A DNA stretch of 31,564 bases from Chrysochromulina parva (Eukaryota > Haptophyta > Prymnesiales > Chrysochromulinaceae): positions 1 through 31,564 of the forward strand of contig PJAB01000263.1 in NCBI GenBank assembly GCA_002887195.1, written 5' to 3'. Both the position numbers and the translations under genes were made by a program. Within the stretch, counting starts at the first letter, position 1. The number at the start of each line of letters is the position of its first letter. This document shows positions 16,449 to 26,272 of the stretch, piece by piece. The notes below the pieces were generated by a model. The model was not told where the DNA came from and searched no databases. It was given only the letters and a program-made list of their open reading frames with translations.

Positions 16449-19400
16449 GCCACGAGGTCAGGCTCGTGTCGAGGGGCTTGCCGACGCTGAAGTTGTCGGG
16501 CGTCGACGCGGGCGCAGAGAGCAGCGTCGAGAGCGCGGCCGCACCGCCGGCCGCCGTGCCCGAGTCGCCGAAGCCGCCCGCCGCGCCCGAGCCGCCCGAG
16601 CCGCCCGAGCCACCCGACCTGCACAAGCATCCAATCCTGCACCAGTGGGAGTTCAATGCGGACGGCAGCGTCTCGGGCCGCGTGTACGGCAAGAAGGGCT
16701 TCAAGGACGGCGATGCGATGGACACGAGCATCGTGCCCGAGGGCAACCGTTTCTCCACGTACGTGATCACCCAATCGGGCAGCATCTACCGCCTCGGCGA
16801 GCGCATCATCCGCGGCCCGTCGCTGCGTGTCGCGCCGCCGCTGACCAAACCCGCCGCCCCGCCGGCGGCCGCCCCCGCCCCCGCGAAAGCGGACCCCCCC
16901 AAGAGCTCAAGCAAGGCACCGGCCGCGACCATCGGGCCGCCCTCGTCGGCCGCCAGGCCGCCCAAGCAACCCGCGTCGACGCCCGCGCCCGCGGCGCTCA
17001 AGCCTGAGGCCAAGCCGCCCAAGCAGCCCGCGTCGACGCCCGCGCCCGCGGCGTCCTCGTCGGCCGTGCCCGTGCCACTCAAGACGAGCCTCTCGCAGGA
17101 GACGCCGCGTGCACGCCGTACTTCGGCTGCCCACGCGGCGCGCTTCTGCAAGAGTGGTCATCAAATGGAGCTCGTCGAGGGCGGCGAGCCGGGACTGCGC
17201 TGTGACGGCCGGTGCGCATGGACGCTCGCGGTGCGCCAGCCGCGCTGGATGTGCCGCGTGTGCGACCTCGACGTGTGCCTCGCATGCGCGGACGCCGAGC
17301 CGCCCGCATCCACGCCGATCGAAGCGGACAGCTCCTCGCAGCAACACGGCGGCGCGGCGCAGGCGCATGCATTGCTATGCGAGGAGCGCTCGAGTGACAC
17401 GTCGCCGTGCGAAGACGCGCCCGTGACGCGCGTCGCCTCCGCCGTGGCCGCCGCCGCCGCCAGCTCCGCCTTCTCGAGCGAGCCCGACCCCGGACTCGGG
17501 GCCTCGGCCGCCGCCGCCGTCACGTCGGCGGCGCGCGAAGCGGCCGCGCGCGACAAGGCGTCGGCGGCCGTTCGTGACCAAGCCATGGCGGCGGCCGCAG
17601 CTGTGGCGGCGGCGGCGCGGGCGGCGCCAGCGCCCTTTTCGCTGATGCAACCCGTCGGGCCGCATGCGGCCGTTGCCGCCGCGGCCGCGGCCGCCGCGGC
17701 ACACGCAGCAGCACAGCAGGGCATCATGGTGCCCCATGCTCCCGGCGCGCTCCCTCTCGCGCTCTCCGCGTCGCTCGCTGCGGCGCTTGCCGCGGGCGCC
17801 GCGGCGCAGGGGCAGGGGTTCCCCACAGGGCAGGGGTTCCCCACAGGGCAGGGTTTCCCCACAGGGCAGGGGTTCCCCACAGGGCAGGGGTTCCCCACAG
17901 GGCAGGGGTTCCCCACAGGCGCTGAGCTGCCGTTGCCGGGCAACCCAGCATTCGCAGCGGCGGTGGCGGCTGCGGCGGCGGCGGCAGCTCAGCAGAAAGA
18001 GGCGAAGCGCGCAGCCAAGGCGGAGGCGGCGCGCGTGTCGCGTGCAGAGGAGAAGAGGAAGCGTGAGGAGGAGAAGACCGTCAAGAAGGAGGAGGAGAAG
18101 AAGCGCAAGGCGGAGGAGAAGCAGGCTGAGAAGGACATCAAGAAGCAGCGTAAGCAGGGGGGCAAGGGCGGAGCCGACGCGCCTGGGTCGACCGGCATCG
18201 GCGAGGACGCTGGCGGCGCCAGCACGGATGCTCCGAGCGGTGCGCCGCTGGGGCTCGACGAGGAGGATGAGCGGCTGTGGAAAGAGTACGGCACCGCCAC
18301 CGGCCGCCAGTCGCTCATCAAAGTGGCCTCGAATGACTTCGCCTCGGGGGGGTACGGCGCGCTGCCCAAGTCCGGCGTACCTCTCCTGGACATCACCTTC
18401 CTTCTCACCTCGCCCATCACCAGGGTTTCCCCACAGGAGCCGCTTTCGCTCATCGGCGCGCCGTCCGCGCCGTCCGCGCCCGCCGCGCCCGCCGCCGCGC
18501 CCGTCGCGCCGTTCGCGCCTTCGATGCTCCCTAGCTTCAAAGCACCTCCCTTAGCAGGGCTGCCGCCACCGACAGCCATCTCGCTGGCGTCGCACGCGGC
18601 TGGCAGCCTCGCGGCGCGTCCGCCCACGACGGCGCCCTCACTACCGACCAACGTGCCCACGACGGCGCCCGCCCTTCCGGCCAACGTGCCCATGACGGCG
18701 CCCGCCCCACCGGCCAACATGCACACGACGGCGCCACATCTACCGGCCCCTGCGCCCACGACGGCGCCCTCCCAACCGAGCGGGGGCGTCATCCAGACGG
18801 CGGCGCAGCACACGGCCGCCATGGCCCGGATGGCCGCTGCGTGCCTGGCCGCCACCACGAGCGCCGTCTCGAGCGGCCCCGGCGCGGCCGGCGCCACGGG
18901 CGGTCCGGTGTGCGCCGACGCTGCAATGAATGCTGCAGCCGCTCGGGGAGCCGCGGCCACCGCGGCGGCGCAGGCGGCGGCGCAGGCGGCGGCGATGCAT
19001 CCTGCCGCCGCCGCCCAGGCGCGGGCATTCCAAGCGGCCGCGGCGAGTCATGCTGCCCGGCTCGGCGGGGCAGCGCCAGGGCTCGGGTTGCCTCTCGCCG
19101 GGTTGCCCACGGCCACCGGCATGCCTCTCGCGATGCACATGAGCATGGCGCCGCCCCAACTCGCCGGCGCGCCCGCCGGCGCCACGCTCGCGCCATCCGT
19201 GGCAGCGTCGTCGCACGCGCCACCCGCTCTCGCCGTGTCGATGCCCGGGCTCTACGCGCGCTTCGCTCCTTCGGCGCTGCCTGGCCACGCCAACCCGTTT
19301 ATGAATACGTACGCGGCCCCAGCCCTGGCTCCGCCGTCGGTCGCGCCGCCCGCGCCTCGTGCGGCCCCGGCCGCGCTCGCCGTCCCCCCCACGCTCGCAG

Positions 19401-20452
19401 GCCCGATGCTCGCGGCCTCCGCGGGCACGGCGGTGCCTGCCGCAGGCGTGCTCGCCACAGCGCCCGCGCCGACTGCCATGCTCGCAACTGCTACGGTCGT
19501 GGCGGCCACCACCGTGCTCGACACGACGCGCCCGACGCCGACTGTGATCGCGCCGACCGGGGCGGCGGCCACGACCGTGCCGCGCCTGCCCAGCCCCCCG
19601 GCGCCCGCGAGCACGGCCTCGTCCTCGACGCCGGTCGGCGCGGCGACGCCGGCCGAGGTCACTCATGGACTCACGCTGCGGGGCGCGCAGCTGACATACG
19701 CCTTGCTATGCGGAGCCAAGCGCGTCGAGAACCGGCACTTCCGGATGCAGCCTGGCTGGTATGCGCTCCACACCGGCAACAAGACGAGCGCGCACGAGTC
19801 GCAGCATGCCCTCATCGCGGCGGTGCCTGGCATGCCGACTGAGGCCGGCCTGCCGCACGGCGCCATCGTTGGCGCCATCCGCGTCTCGCACGCGCTCACT
19901 CTCGAGCAGTGTGCCGGCGAGCCGTGGGCTTTCGGCCCCGTGTGCAACGTCGTCGACGCAGTCGCGCGCCTCGAGACACCCGTGCCGCACAAGGGCGCGC
20001 TCTCGGTGTGGCGCATCGGCGCCGAGACGCTCGCCGATGTGAGGGCGCAACTCGAGCGCGCCGCCATCGTCGAGAACGATGTGTCGGATCTTCCCGGTAA
20101 GGAGGCTGCCCCGAAGACGATCAACGTGCGCAAGGCGGGCGGCGGCAAGGGGAGCGGAAAGGAAACTCCGACGAGCGAGGGAGCCCACGACGACGCCCAC
20201 GAGGAGGATGAGGGGATGGAGGCGACGCTCGGCGAGGACGAGGCGGCGGGCGAGGCGGGCGAGGCGGGCGAGGCGGGCGAGGCGGGCGAGGCGGGCGAGG
20301 CGGGCGAGGCCATGGAGGTGTCACTGAGCGAGGCAGCGCCGCCACAGGATGGGGATTCGTCAGGGGATTCGTCAGGGGTGGCACCGGCCCTGCCACTGCC
20401 CTCAGATGCGCCGCCCGGCGTGCCGATGGAGGTCGCCGACATGGCAGCCTGA
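16430..20452 (+). CDS. large zinc-finger and ASCH-domain protein (1340 aa)
   Basis: One uninterrupted frame. Residues about 65-124 form a compact Trp/Gly-rich domain (LHQWEF, GRVYGKKGFKDGD, SGSIYRLGE). Residues about 236-290 are a Cys/His cluster (FCKSGHQMEL ... RWMCRVCDLDVCLACA) like ZZ or DC1 zinc fingers. Residues about 300-1070 are Ala/Pro/Thr low complexity with a GQGFPT hexapeptide array, a Lys/Glu-rich helix at about 520-580 and TTAPxxPxNVP repeats at about 730-790. Residues about 1078-1221 are an ASCH (PUA-like) domain: LLCGAKRVENRHF, WYALHTGNK, GAIVGAIRV, PWAFG and KGALSVWRI are its signatures. ASCH domains are linked to RNA or modified-base recognition. The acidic tail carries GEA repeats. 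The low-complexity middle may include unrecognised introns. Confidence 0.78.
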   Translation: MHAGNARHEVRLVSRGLPTLKLSGVDAGAESSVESAAAPPAAVPESPKPPAAPEPPEPPEPPDLHKHPILHQWEFNADGSVSGRVYGKKGFKDGDAMDTSIVPEGNRFSTYVITQSGSIYRLGERIIRGPSLRVAPPLTKPAAPPAAAPAPAKADPPKSSSKAPAATIGPPSSAARPPKQPASTPAPAALKPEAKPPKQPASTPAPAASSSAVPVPLKTSLSQETPRARRTSAAHAARFCKSGHQMELVEGGEPGLRCDGRCAWTLAVRQPRWMCRVCDLDVCLACADAEPPASTPIEADSSSQQHGGAAQAHALLCEERSSDTSPCEDAPVTRVASAVAAAAASSAFSSEPDPGLGASAAAAVTSAAREAAARDKASAAVRDQAMAAAAAVAAAARAAPAPFSLMQPVGPHAAVAAAAAAAAAHAAAQQGIMVPHAPGALPLALSASLAAALAAGAAAQGQGFPTGQGFPTGQGFPTGQGFPTGQGFPTGQGFPTGAELPLPGNPAFAAAVAAAAAAAAQQKEAKRAAKAEAARVSRAEEKRKREEEKTVKKEEEKKRKAEEKQAEKDIKKQRKQGGKGGADAPGSTGIGEDAGGASTDAPSGAPLGLDEEDERLWKEYGTATGRQSLIKVASNDFASGGYGALPKSGVPLLDITFLLTSPITRVSPQEPLSLIGAPSAPSAPAAPAAAPVAPFAPSMLPSFKAPPLAGLPPPTAISLASHAAGSLAARPPTTAPSLPTNVPTTAPALPANVPMTAPAPPANMHTTAPHLPAPAPTTAPSQPSGGVIQTAAQHTAAMARMAAACLAATTSAVSSGPGAAGATGGPVCADAAMNAAAARGAAATAAAQAAAQAAAMHPAAAAQARAFQAAAASHAARLGGAAPGLGLPLAGLPTATGMPLAMHMSMAPPQLAGAPAGATLAPSVAASSHAPPALAVSMPGLYARFAPSALPGHANPFMNTYAAPALAPPSVAPPAPRAAPAALAVPPTLAGPMLAASAGTAVPAAGVLATAPAPTAMLATATVVAATTVLDTTRPTPTVIAPTGAAATTVPRLPSPPAPASTASSSTPVGAATPAEVTHGLTLRGAQLTYALLCGAKRVENRHFRMQPGWYALHTGNKTSAHESQHALIAAVPGMPTEAGLPHGAIVGAIRVSHALTLEQCAGEPWAFGPVCNVVDAVARLETPVPHKGALSVWRIGAETLADVRAQLERAAIVENDVSDLPGKEAAPKTINVRKAGGGKGSGKETPTSEGAHDDAHEEDEGMEATLGEDEAAGEAGEAGEAGEAGEAGEAGEAMEVSLSEAAPPQDGDSSGDSSGVAPALPLPSDAPPGVPMEVADMAA
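17810..17917 (+). repeat. 18-bp tandem repeat encoding GQGFPT x6
   Basis: Six units of GGGCAGGGGTTCCCCACA, the third with GGTTTC. A 17-bp string from the third unit (CAGGGTTTCCCCACAGG, 17849-17865) recurs exactly at 18421-18437 in another frame. Each unit contains TTCCCCACAG, which resembles a 3' splice acceptor. Confidence 0.9.
20249..20311 (+). repeat. 9-bp tandem repeat encoding GEA x7
   Basis: Seven units of GGCGAGGCG, in frame, in the acidic C-terminal tail of the ASCH protein. A further 12-bp repeat (GGGGATTCGTCA) lies at about 20351-20378. Confidence 0.9.
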
Positions 20453-21051
20453 GCGAGTTGCAAGGGAGGCGACGCGCGTTTCTGTGTCACGCAGCAGGTC
20501 GCCGCTGCGGACGCAAAGGAGCTTCCCTTTATGGAGACGTGCGCGGAAGCAGCGTCGGCGGCAAGGGGAGAGGAACGGAAAAATAATGGAGGACTATACT
20601 AAAGCTGCGATACGATTTGGCGGTCAAACATGCGGAGCCGGCGCGGCCCCGGCGGGGTGCCCCGGTCCCCGGTCCGTTTGTTACCGTGATGCGTGAACCG
20701 TGGTCCGTGCGGGTGCCCTCAGACAGGTCGTGTGTGTACACGTACAGAGTAATACTACACAGAGGAGCAGAGCACCAGTCGAAGCGGAGAGAGACCTTAG
20801 CTTGCACTTCGACACGAACGCACGCGACCGGACCGACCGGGGTACGCACGATCGACTTTGGTTTGATCGTCGCCATCGCGGCCGCCGGCCGCCGGCCCGC
20901 GGAGGGGAGATACGCCAATGGACTCCTCTCACGTCTCATACTCGGCGTGAAGATCGGGCAGGGCCCGTACAGCGCCAAACGTGCGGCGCAAGGTGGAAGA
21001 GGATGCAACCTTAATTAGGAAGGCACCTGAATCTTCATGAGAAGAGTCTTA
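20453..21051. other. gene-free interval between convergent genes
   Basis: 3' flanks of the ASCH gene (+) and of the coiled-coil gene (-). It is very GC-rich around 20635-20690 and 20875-20905. Overlapping frames of 80-160 codons here have no domain-like composition. No RNA gene is seen. Confidence 0.55.
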
Positions 21052-22407
21052 CTACTCCGCAGCGGCAGCCAAAAGACGTTCTTCTTCGCTCATTGACTCA
21101 TACCTCGCAGTTTCGTAGGCTTTCTTTGCAGCGGCCGCTCGTCTCCGCGCGGTTTCAACCTTTGTGCGCAGCCGTGCCAGCTCGGCTTCCGGGACTCCAA
21201 CTTCGGCCTCAGCAAAGATGGAACGCGCAATCGATGACATGGACGTGCTGGCCAAAGGGTCATTTTGCGGAGCTGTCTGACTTGCCAACTCGTCATCCGC
21301 ATCCGCCCCGTACTTGTCAGAGCGGCTTGGCCCTTCATCAATAATGAACGGAGCCGATGCAAGAATATGGTCCTGCATGTTGTACTTGAGAATATGGGCC
21401 TGGAAGTTGTCTTCGTGACGTAAGATGAGTGCTTCGGCGTGCTGCCACGACTTCTTCAGCTTCTTAGCTAGCGTCCAATATTTGCAGCGCTCCATGTAAT
21501 ACTGCTGCTCTCGTTGCAACCGCCTCTTTTCTTCGTCCGCCTGCTTCCTCTCCTTTTGCTTCTTGAGCGCCTTTTCCTCCTCCCTCTTCTCCGCTGCCTC
21601 CTTGGCTGCGCGCCGCTGGGTGCAGATCTGCTCGAGCTGCGCAGCTTCGGCCTGCTTCTGAGCCTCAATGGCCGCCTTCTCCTTCGAACGCCGCTTCAAT
21701 TCCGCTGCGCGCCCCAGGTCCCCGCGCTCGTACTCAATCAGGCGCTTGCGCCGCAACTCCTCCGCCTGCTGCTCCTTGTTCGAACGAACGCGGAACAGCG
21801 CCTCCCTCTTGAGGAATGCGAGCGTCTCGGCGCGATCGGCGGCGAGCACTTCTTCTTTGAGTGCCTGCTGGAGACGTCGGGTATACTCCTCGCGTCGCAA
21901 GCAGTCTGCATGCATGGATTTCACCGACACAGGCGTGAGCTCAGAGAGCGATTCCGAGGTGTTGCTGCGGGTGATGCCGAGGATCGCCGGCGCTCGTAAC
22001 TCCCTGATTTCAGCCAACACCTTCGCCTCATGCTTGCGCCGTTCCGCTAGCTTTGCCGTGTGAGCTTGCGCGGCCGCATGCCCATGTACTTGTTGCCGCC
22101 AGGACTCCGCATAAGCAAGGTTGCGTCTCTCGACAACCCTGAGGTCGGGCAGGCTCAACGAGGCGGCGGCAGAGCCTTTGCTCACTGTGCCTAACCTAAG
22201 GTCCCAATGTGGTATATCCTGCCCTCGGGTGCTGGCACCTCCTGGGCTGCTCGGCTCGTCTGCGGGAGAATCTCGACCAGAACTTGCCATATGGCGTTCG
22301 CCTAGTGGCTCCCCAGACCGACCGACGAAAAGACCGACCGACGCGATTCCATTGACATTGCGTTTTTCGAGACGTCGAGTTGAAACCGTCGTCGGACGAC
22401 TGTCCAT
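21052..22407 (-). CDS. coiled-coil protein (451 aa), function unknown
   Basis: ATG at 22407 (MDSRPTTV) is the first in-frame ATG; the frame stays open further upstream without one. The stop is TAG at 21052. The first 90 residues are Ser/Gly/Pro-rich and probably disordered. From about 90 on the protein is almost wholly charged helix rich in Glu, Arg, Lys, Ala and Gln (for example KREEEKALKKQKERKQADEE), followed by YWTLAKKLKKSWQHAEALIL and a short acidic segment. The C-terminus returns to helix. The composition resembles flagellar or cytoskeletal associated proteins, but no diagnostic domain is visible. It lies in tandem with the gene upstream (22751-23541). Confidence 0.75.
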   Translation of the reverse strand: MDSRPTTVSTRRLEKRNVNGIASVGLFVGRSGEPLGERHMASSGRDSPADEPSSPGGASTRGQDIPHWDLRLGTVSKGSAAASLSLPDLRVVERRNLAYAESWRQQVHGHAAAQAHTAKLAERRKHEAKVLAEIRELRAPAILGITRSNTSESLSELTPVSVKSMHADCLRREEYTRRLQQALKEEVLAADRAETLAFLKREALFRVRSNKEQQAEELRRKRLIEYERGDLGRAAELKRRSKEKAAIEAQKQAEAAQLEQICTQRRAAKEAAEKREEEKALKKQKERKQADEEKRRLQREQQYYMERCKYWTLAKKLKKSWQHAEALILRHEDNFQAHILKYNMQDHILASAPFIIDEGPSRSDKYGADADDELASQTAPQNDPLASTSMSSIARSIFAEAEVGVPEAELARLRTKVETARRRAAAAKKAYETARYESMSEEERLLAAAAE

Positions 22408-22750
22408 GGCTCCGTGAAGAGTTTTGGTGAACGTGAAAACTCCTCTAGCTGCGCACACCACTTCTAGTACACGTCATGCAGTGCCCCCAGATGGCGCCTC
22501 ACGCACAATCACTTCATCAATTGCAATGTGCGTGTCCCAATGTCATGGACATGGTACAAGGTATCAGATTGTGTGAGCTGCAGGCGAACACTGCAGCTCC
22601 ACACGTAGTATGGTAGTAGTTCCTACGTCACCATCCTGTAGCTGCACGCTGTTCCTCAGATTCGAGCCCGTCCTTGAGCCCGTCGAGCGCCAACGGCCTC
22701 ACGAGCATTTCTCTCCGCTCTCTGGAGCGCCCGCGTGCAGCCCCAGCTCA
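22408..22750. other. interval with an imperfect hairpin at 22571-22604
   Basis: It lies between two minus-strand genes, so it holds the 3' end of one transcript and the promoter of the next. GAGCTGCAG (22575-22583) pairs with CTGCAGCTC (22591-22599) around a 7-nt loop. GTGT and ACAC extend the stem after a one-base bulge. No coding frame is called. Confidence 0.5.
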
Positions 22751-23541
22751 TCAGAAACGCTGCGCCTTGCTGGCGGGCTCACAGTCTTCCGCGGCGGTCG
22801 TTGCGAGCCGCCGGCGCAACAGGCCGACCACTCCCGCGTTCTCTTTATTCTGGAAGGCGATGGCCAGGTCGGTCGAGGTCGGCCGGGCCGTGCTTGCGTG
22901 CACGTCCCGCAGAGTTGCGACGAGCTGTTCAGCCTCGCTCAGGACCTGCTGGATCTCGGTATTGCTCTTGCCGGCCGCCATCGCCGCGCCGAGGACGGCC
23001 CCGATGGGCAGCGCCGCTGGAGTCGCATGCGCCAACTGACCGGCCGCCGCTGCAGTGGTGCTCTCCTTTGCGTCCGCAGCAGCGAGCGCTGCGGCCTCGG
23101 CGAGCATGCCGTCCACGGCAGAGCGACTCCGCTCCTCGTGCCGCTGCGCGAGCCAGCCTGGGAGCGTGCGCCGGCGTTGCTGCAGATCGTGCGAGAGTCC
23201 GAGCAGCTTGGCCTCAAGTGTGGCGATTCGGGTGCGCACCTCGTCGAGCGGCGCGTCGGCCTCTGCGGGGACGCGCGAGGGGGTTGCGAACGCGGGAGCG
23301 TCAGCCTCGCGTGCAGAGGTCGCAGCACATTACCCGCCCGACACTGCTCGATCCCGTGCTCACCTGCTGCGCGCTCGTCCATCCGCCGTTGCAGGCGCTC
23401 GAGCAGCGCCGTCGAGGCGACCGGGTCGACGTTGAGCGACTTGAGGAGCTGAAAGACCGGGTTGGTGGCCACCATCGCCGAGGGCGTGGCGGGCGCCAGG
23501 GCGGGCCTGACTGCCGCTGAGGCCGATGGCAGGGTCGACAT
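22751..23541 (-). CDS. small unrecognised helical protein (229 aa, two exons)
   Basis: Exons 23541..23364 and 23262..22751 join in phase 1 (G plus AG makes Glu). It starts MSTLPSASAAV at the first ATG and ends TGA at 22751. The N-terminus is Ala/Pro/Ser-rich. Then come NPVFQLLKSLNVDPVAS and a helix ALLERLQRRMDERAA that continues across the junction. After that come VRTRIATLEAKLLGLSHDL and a C-terminal helix pair. No signal peptide, membrane segment or known motif is seen. It diverges from the PH-domain gene with 175 bp between start codons. Confidence 0.65.
23263..23363 (-). other. putative GT-AG intron (101 bp)
   Basis: Donor GCAGCAG/GTGAGC and acceptor GCGTCCCCGCAG/AGG. Removal joins the helix ALLERLQRRMDERAA to EADAPLDEVRTR in phase. 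Part of the intron next to the acceptor (GAGGCTGACGCTCCCGC) resembles the following exon start (GAGGCCGACGCGCCGCT), so the acceptor side looks duplicated. Confidence 0.6.
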
Positions 23542-23716
23542 TTTGAGCGGTAATCGGCGCCGGCCGATACCAAGTTCAATCTGGTTAAATCCAACTTGGA
23601 GTATCACGGAAGGAAGTCAGCCACACCTAGTCCCGCTCTCGCACACCCCGTCATTGTTTGACTTGTTTGTCTGGAACGCCTGAGAAGACGGACTTTTGTT
23701 CGCGGCCTTTCCCGGC
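23542..23716. promoter_or_regulatory. 175-bp divergent promoter region
   Basis: This separates the start of the 229-aa gene (-) from the start of the PH-domain gene (+). It is AT-richer than its flanks; no clear TATA box or repeated element is visible. Confidence 0.4.
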
Positions 23717-24056
23717 ATGCCGGTCCCACATTGGCAGCGCGATGAGGCCGCAGCCCAAGGCAGGAACCTTCGTGACAAGGAGGTGCCGCCTGACGACGGC
23801 CGCGGCGAGCCAGACGGCCACGGCGCAGGCAGTGGCCAGGCGAGCAGTCGGAAGTCCACGCTCAGCAAGGTGTTTCGCAGCGCGTCCTTCACGAGGCGCC
23901 GCGAGAAGCCCAGGCGATCGACGTGGGACGACGACGACGACGGTGCGCCTGCATTGCGCACCAGCGGAGCTGCCTCGTCCTCCAAGCCGCGCGAAGAGAA
24001 CCGGGACGACGAGGCGACGCAGCAGCTCTCATCATCATCATTGTCATCACCGTCGT

Positions 24057-24139
<83 letters not shown>

Positions 24140-26272
24140 TCAGCAGCAGAATCAGCAGCAGCAGCGGAAGCAGCCTCACCGCTGCCGACACCGCCGTCGC
24201 CGCCGCTCGCCTACGCCGGGCAACCCAACTCGCTGCGTGGCTGGCTCGGCAAACGCCACCAGCACGCGAACCGGCTCGGTGGTCAGTGGGCGAAGCGCTA
24301 CTTCTCCGTCGACGAGGCTCGTGGCACGTTTTCGTACGCCAAGAATGAGGTGGCTCGTCCCAAAGTGGTGCTGCCGCTGTGCGACGTGGCGAAGGTGACG
24401 CCGGCCGAAGGAGATTTCAGCTGGGGTGGCTTCTGCTTCGTCATCTCGTGCCCGCCGGTGCACCTCACCGTGCGCGCCGACAGCCTGGCCGACCGCAACC
24501 GGTGGATCGCCGGTTTGATCCATCACTCGCGGCTGTGGCGCGAGAAGAATGGGCAGATTGTGCGTGTGGCCACCATCGCCACACGGGGCGCAGGCGCTGT
24601 GCCGGGCGCAGGCGCTGTGCCTCCCATGGATGAAGAGACTTACACTGAGCGCTCCGCGGACGTCACGCAGGCACGCGGTGCCCGAGGCGCTACCGCGCCG
24701 CCGCGCCCGCCAACTGCCGACGAGGAGAAGGTGAGCGGGCCTTGGACCGCGATGGATCGCTCCGAGGGCGCCGAACCGAGCGCTCAAGACGGCGCTTCAC
24801 ATTTCGATCGTCAAGCTGAAGCCGCGCAGTCCCGTCGCGCGCGTCGCGCCGCCGAGCTAGCGCGCGCGCCAGCCGCCGACGAGGACGGCGATGGCCGACG
24901 GCCTGCGGCGGCGGAGGACGGCAAGCACGACGAGCGGCGGCGCAGGACGAGCGACGGCGAGCATGACGATCGGCGCGCCTCCCCGCGAGCCGCCGAGGAG
25001 AATGAGGGCGCTCGAGACGGCGCTTACATGCCGCGCCCTCCCGCATCGCCCCCACGCCGGAGCACCCCTGCTTCCCGACGAGGCGCTCGAGACGGCGCTG
25101 GCGCTCGAGACCCTAGCTCAGCTGAGAGCGCCGTACCGAGCGTGCCGAGCCAGCCGAGCGCCGTACCGAGCGACAGCAGCGTGACGCCAGCCCCGGCCAG
25201 GCGCCGCAACGACCGCAACGAGGGCCGCGCGTCGGCCGCTGATCGCTCGGGCTCGCGTGATGAGCCCGACGAGGGAACCAAAAGCAGTCGCGGCCCTTGG
25301 GCTACGAATCTGCCAGATGATGAGCCTGAGGTGCGTGCCGGTGGCGGGGGCGGCACGGCGGCGCACCTCACCGACGAGGACGAGAACCAGGAAGGCGCGG
25401 ACGGTCTGTATGGCAGCTCGGGGCGGCGGGCGAGCGTTCGCAGCCAACGTCGGCGCAATGAGCACTCCAATGAGCACTCGAGCCTGAAGCATGCTGCAGA
25501 CGCGTACGCAGCGGGCGACGAGATCTCCGCCGACGAGGTCTGCACTGTCGAGCTCCTCTCTGAGGATGATGATGATGACGACGACGGCGGCGTGGGCGAG
25601 GGCGACGGCGGCGACGGCGGCCACGGCTTCAATGCGGGAACGCACTCGGTGCTAGCCCAGGCGAGTCGGGACAGCCCGGCGCGGCTGCACGAGAGCCACG
25701 TGCGAGCGGCGCCGCGCGTGCCGGGCGGCCCGCTGCCCGACCTGGCGGCCATGATGTCGAGCGACGAGGAGGAGGGCGTCGACGACGATTATGAAGCAGC
25801 CGTGCAAGCCGCTGAGCATCGACGGCAACTGGCGCGCGAGCAGGCGTCGTCGCGAGCGGCCTCACACCGGGCGAGCGGCTTTGAGTCGGAGGAACGGAGC
25901 CCATTCACATTCACACCGCATTCACATTCACATTCACAGTCGGAGGAACGGAGCCCCAACGGGCCAATCGCACCGCGCGCTGCCGGGCCGCCTTACATCG
26001 ATGATGCGTACGACAGAGGTGAGTACGACGACGACGATGGCGGCGAGAGACAGGCGCCGCATCAGCTGCTGGACGGCGATGGCGACCATCGCGGCGGCTA
26101 CGACGAGTACGGCTATGGCGACGAAGGGCGGCGCGACGCGAGACCCGACGGAGGCGTCATGGTGCGCGCCGAGGAGGCGCGCGACCGCCACGACTCACAT
26201 TCACATTCACGGTCGCTACGGGCAGACGAGAACTTCGTAGATGATGATTGGGACGACGATGGAGATAGATGA
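23717..26272 (+). CDS. PH-domain protein with poly-Ala tract and acidic disordered tail (851 aa)
   Basis: ATG 23717 is the first in frame; the stop is TGA at 26270-26272. Residues about 115-141 are poly-Ala encoded by a pure CAG tract. Residues about 169-275 form a pleckstrin homology domain: LRGWLGKRHQ opens it, QWAKRYFSV and SYAKNE are its second and third strands, and ADRNRWIAGLIHHSRLW is its C-terminal helix with the conserved Trp. PH domains usually bind phosphoinositides, so membrane recruitment is likely. The remaining 570 residues are disordered, rich in Asp, Glu, Arg, Ser and Ala, with ARDGA, HSHSHS and Asp runs. It diverges from the 229-aa gene. Confidence 0.82.
24057..24137 (+). 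repeat. 27-unit pure CAG microsatellite
   Basis: 27 uninterrupted CAG units, followed by AAT CAG CAG AAT. In the PH gene they are read in the GCA phase as poly-Ala; the other phases would give poly-Gln or poly-Ser. A short TCATCATCATCA run precedes them. Confidence 0.95.
25886..25956 (+). repeat. 17-bp direct repeat flanking an ATTCAC hexamer array
   Basis: TCGGAGGAACGGAGCCC occurs at 25886-25902 and 25940-25956. Between the copies are five ATTCAC units with one interruption. The 54-bp offset keeps frame (SEERSP duplicated around HSHSHS). ATTCAC units recur near 26195-26210. Confidence 0.9.

Noticed and set aside
24057..24137. Poly-Gln protein from the CAG tract
   Set aside because: The phase that also contains the PH domain reads GCA, so the tract is poly-Ala.
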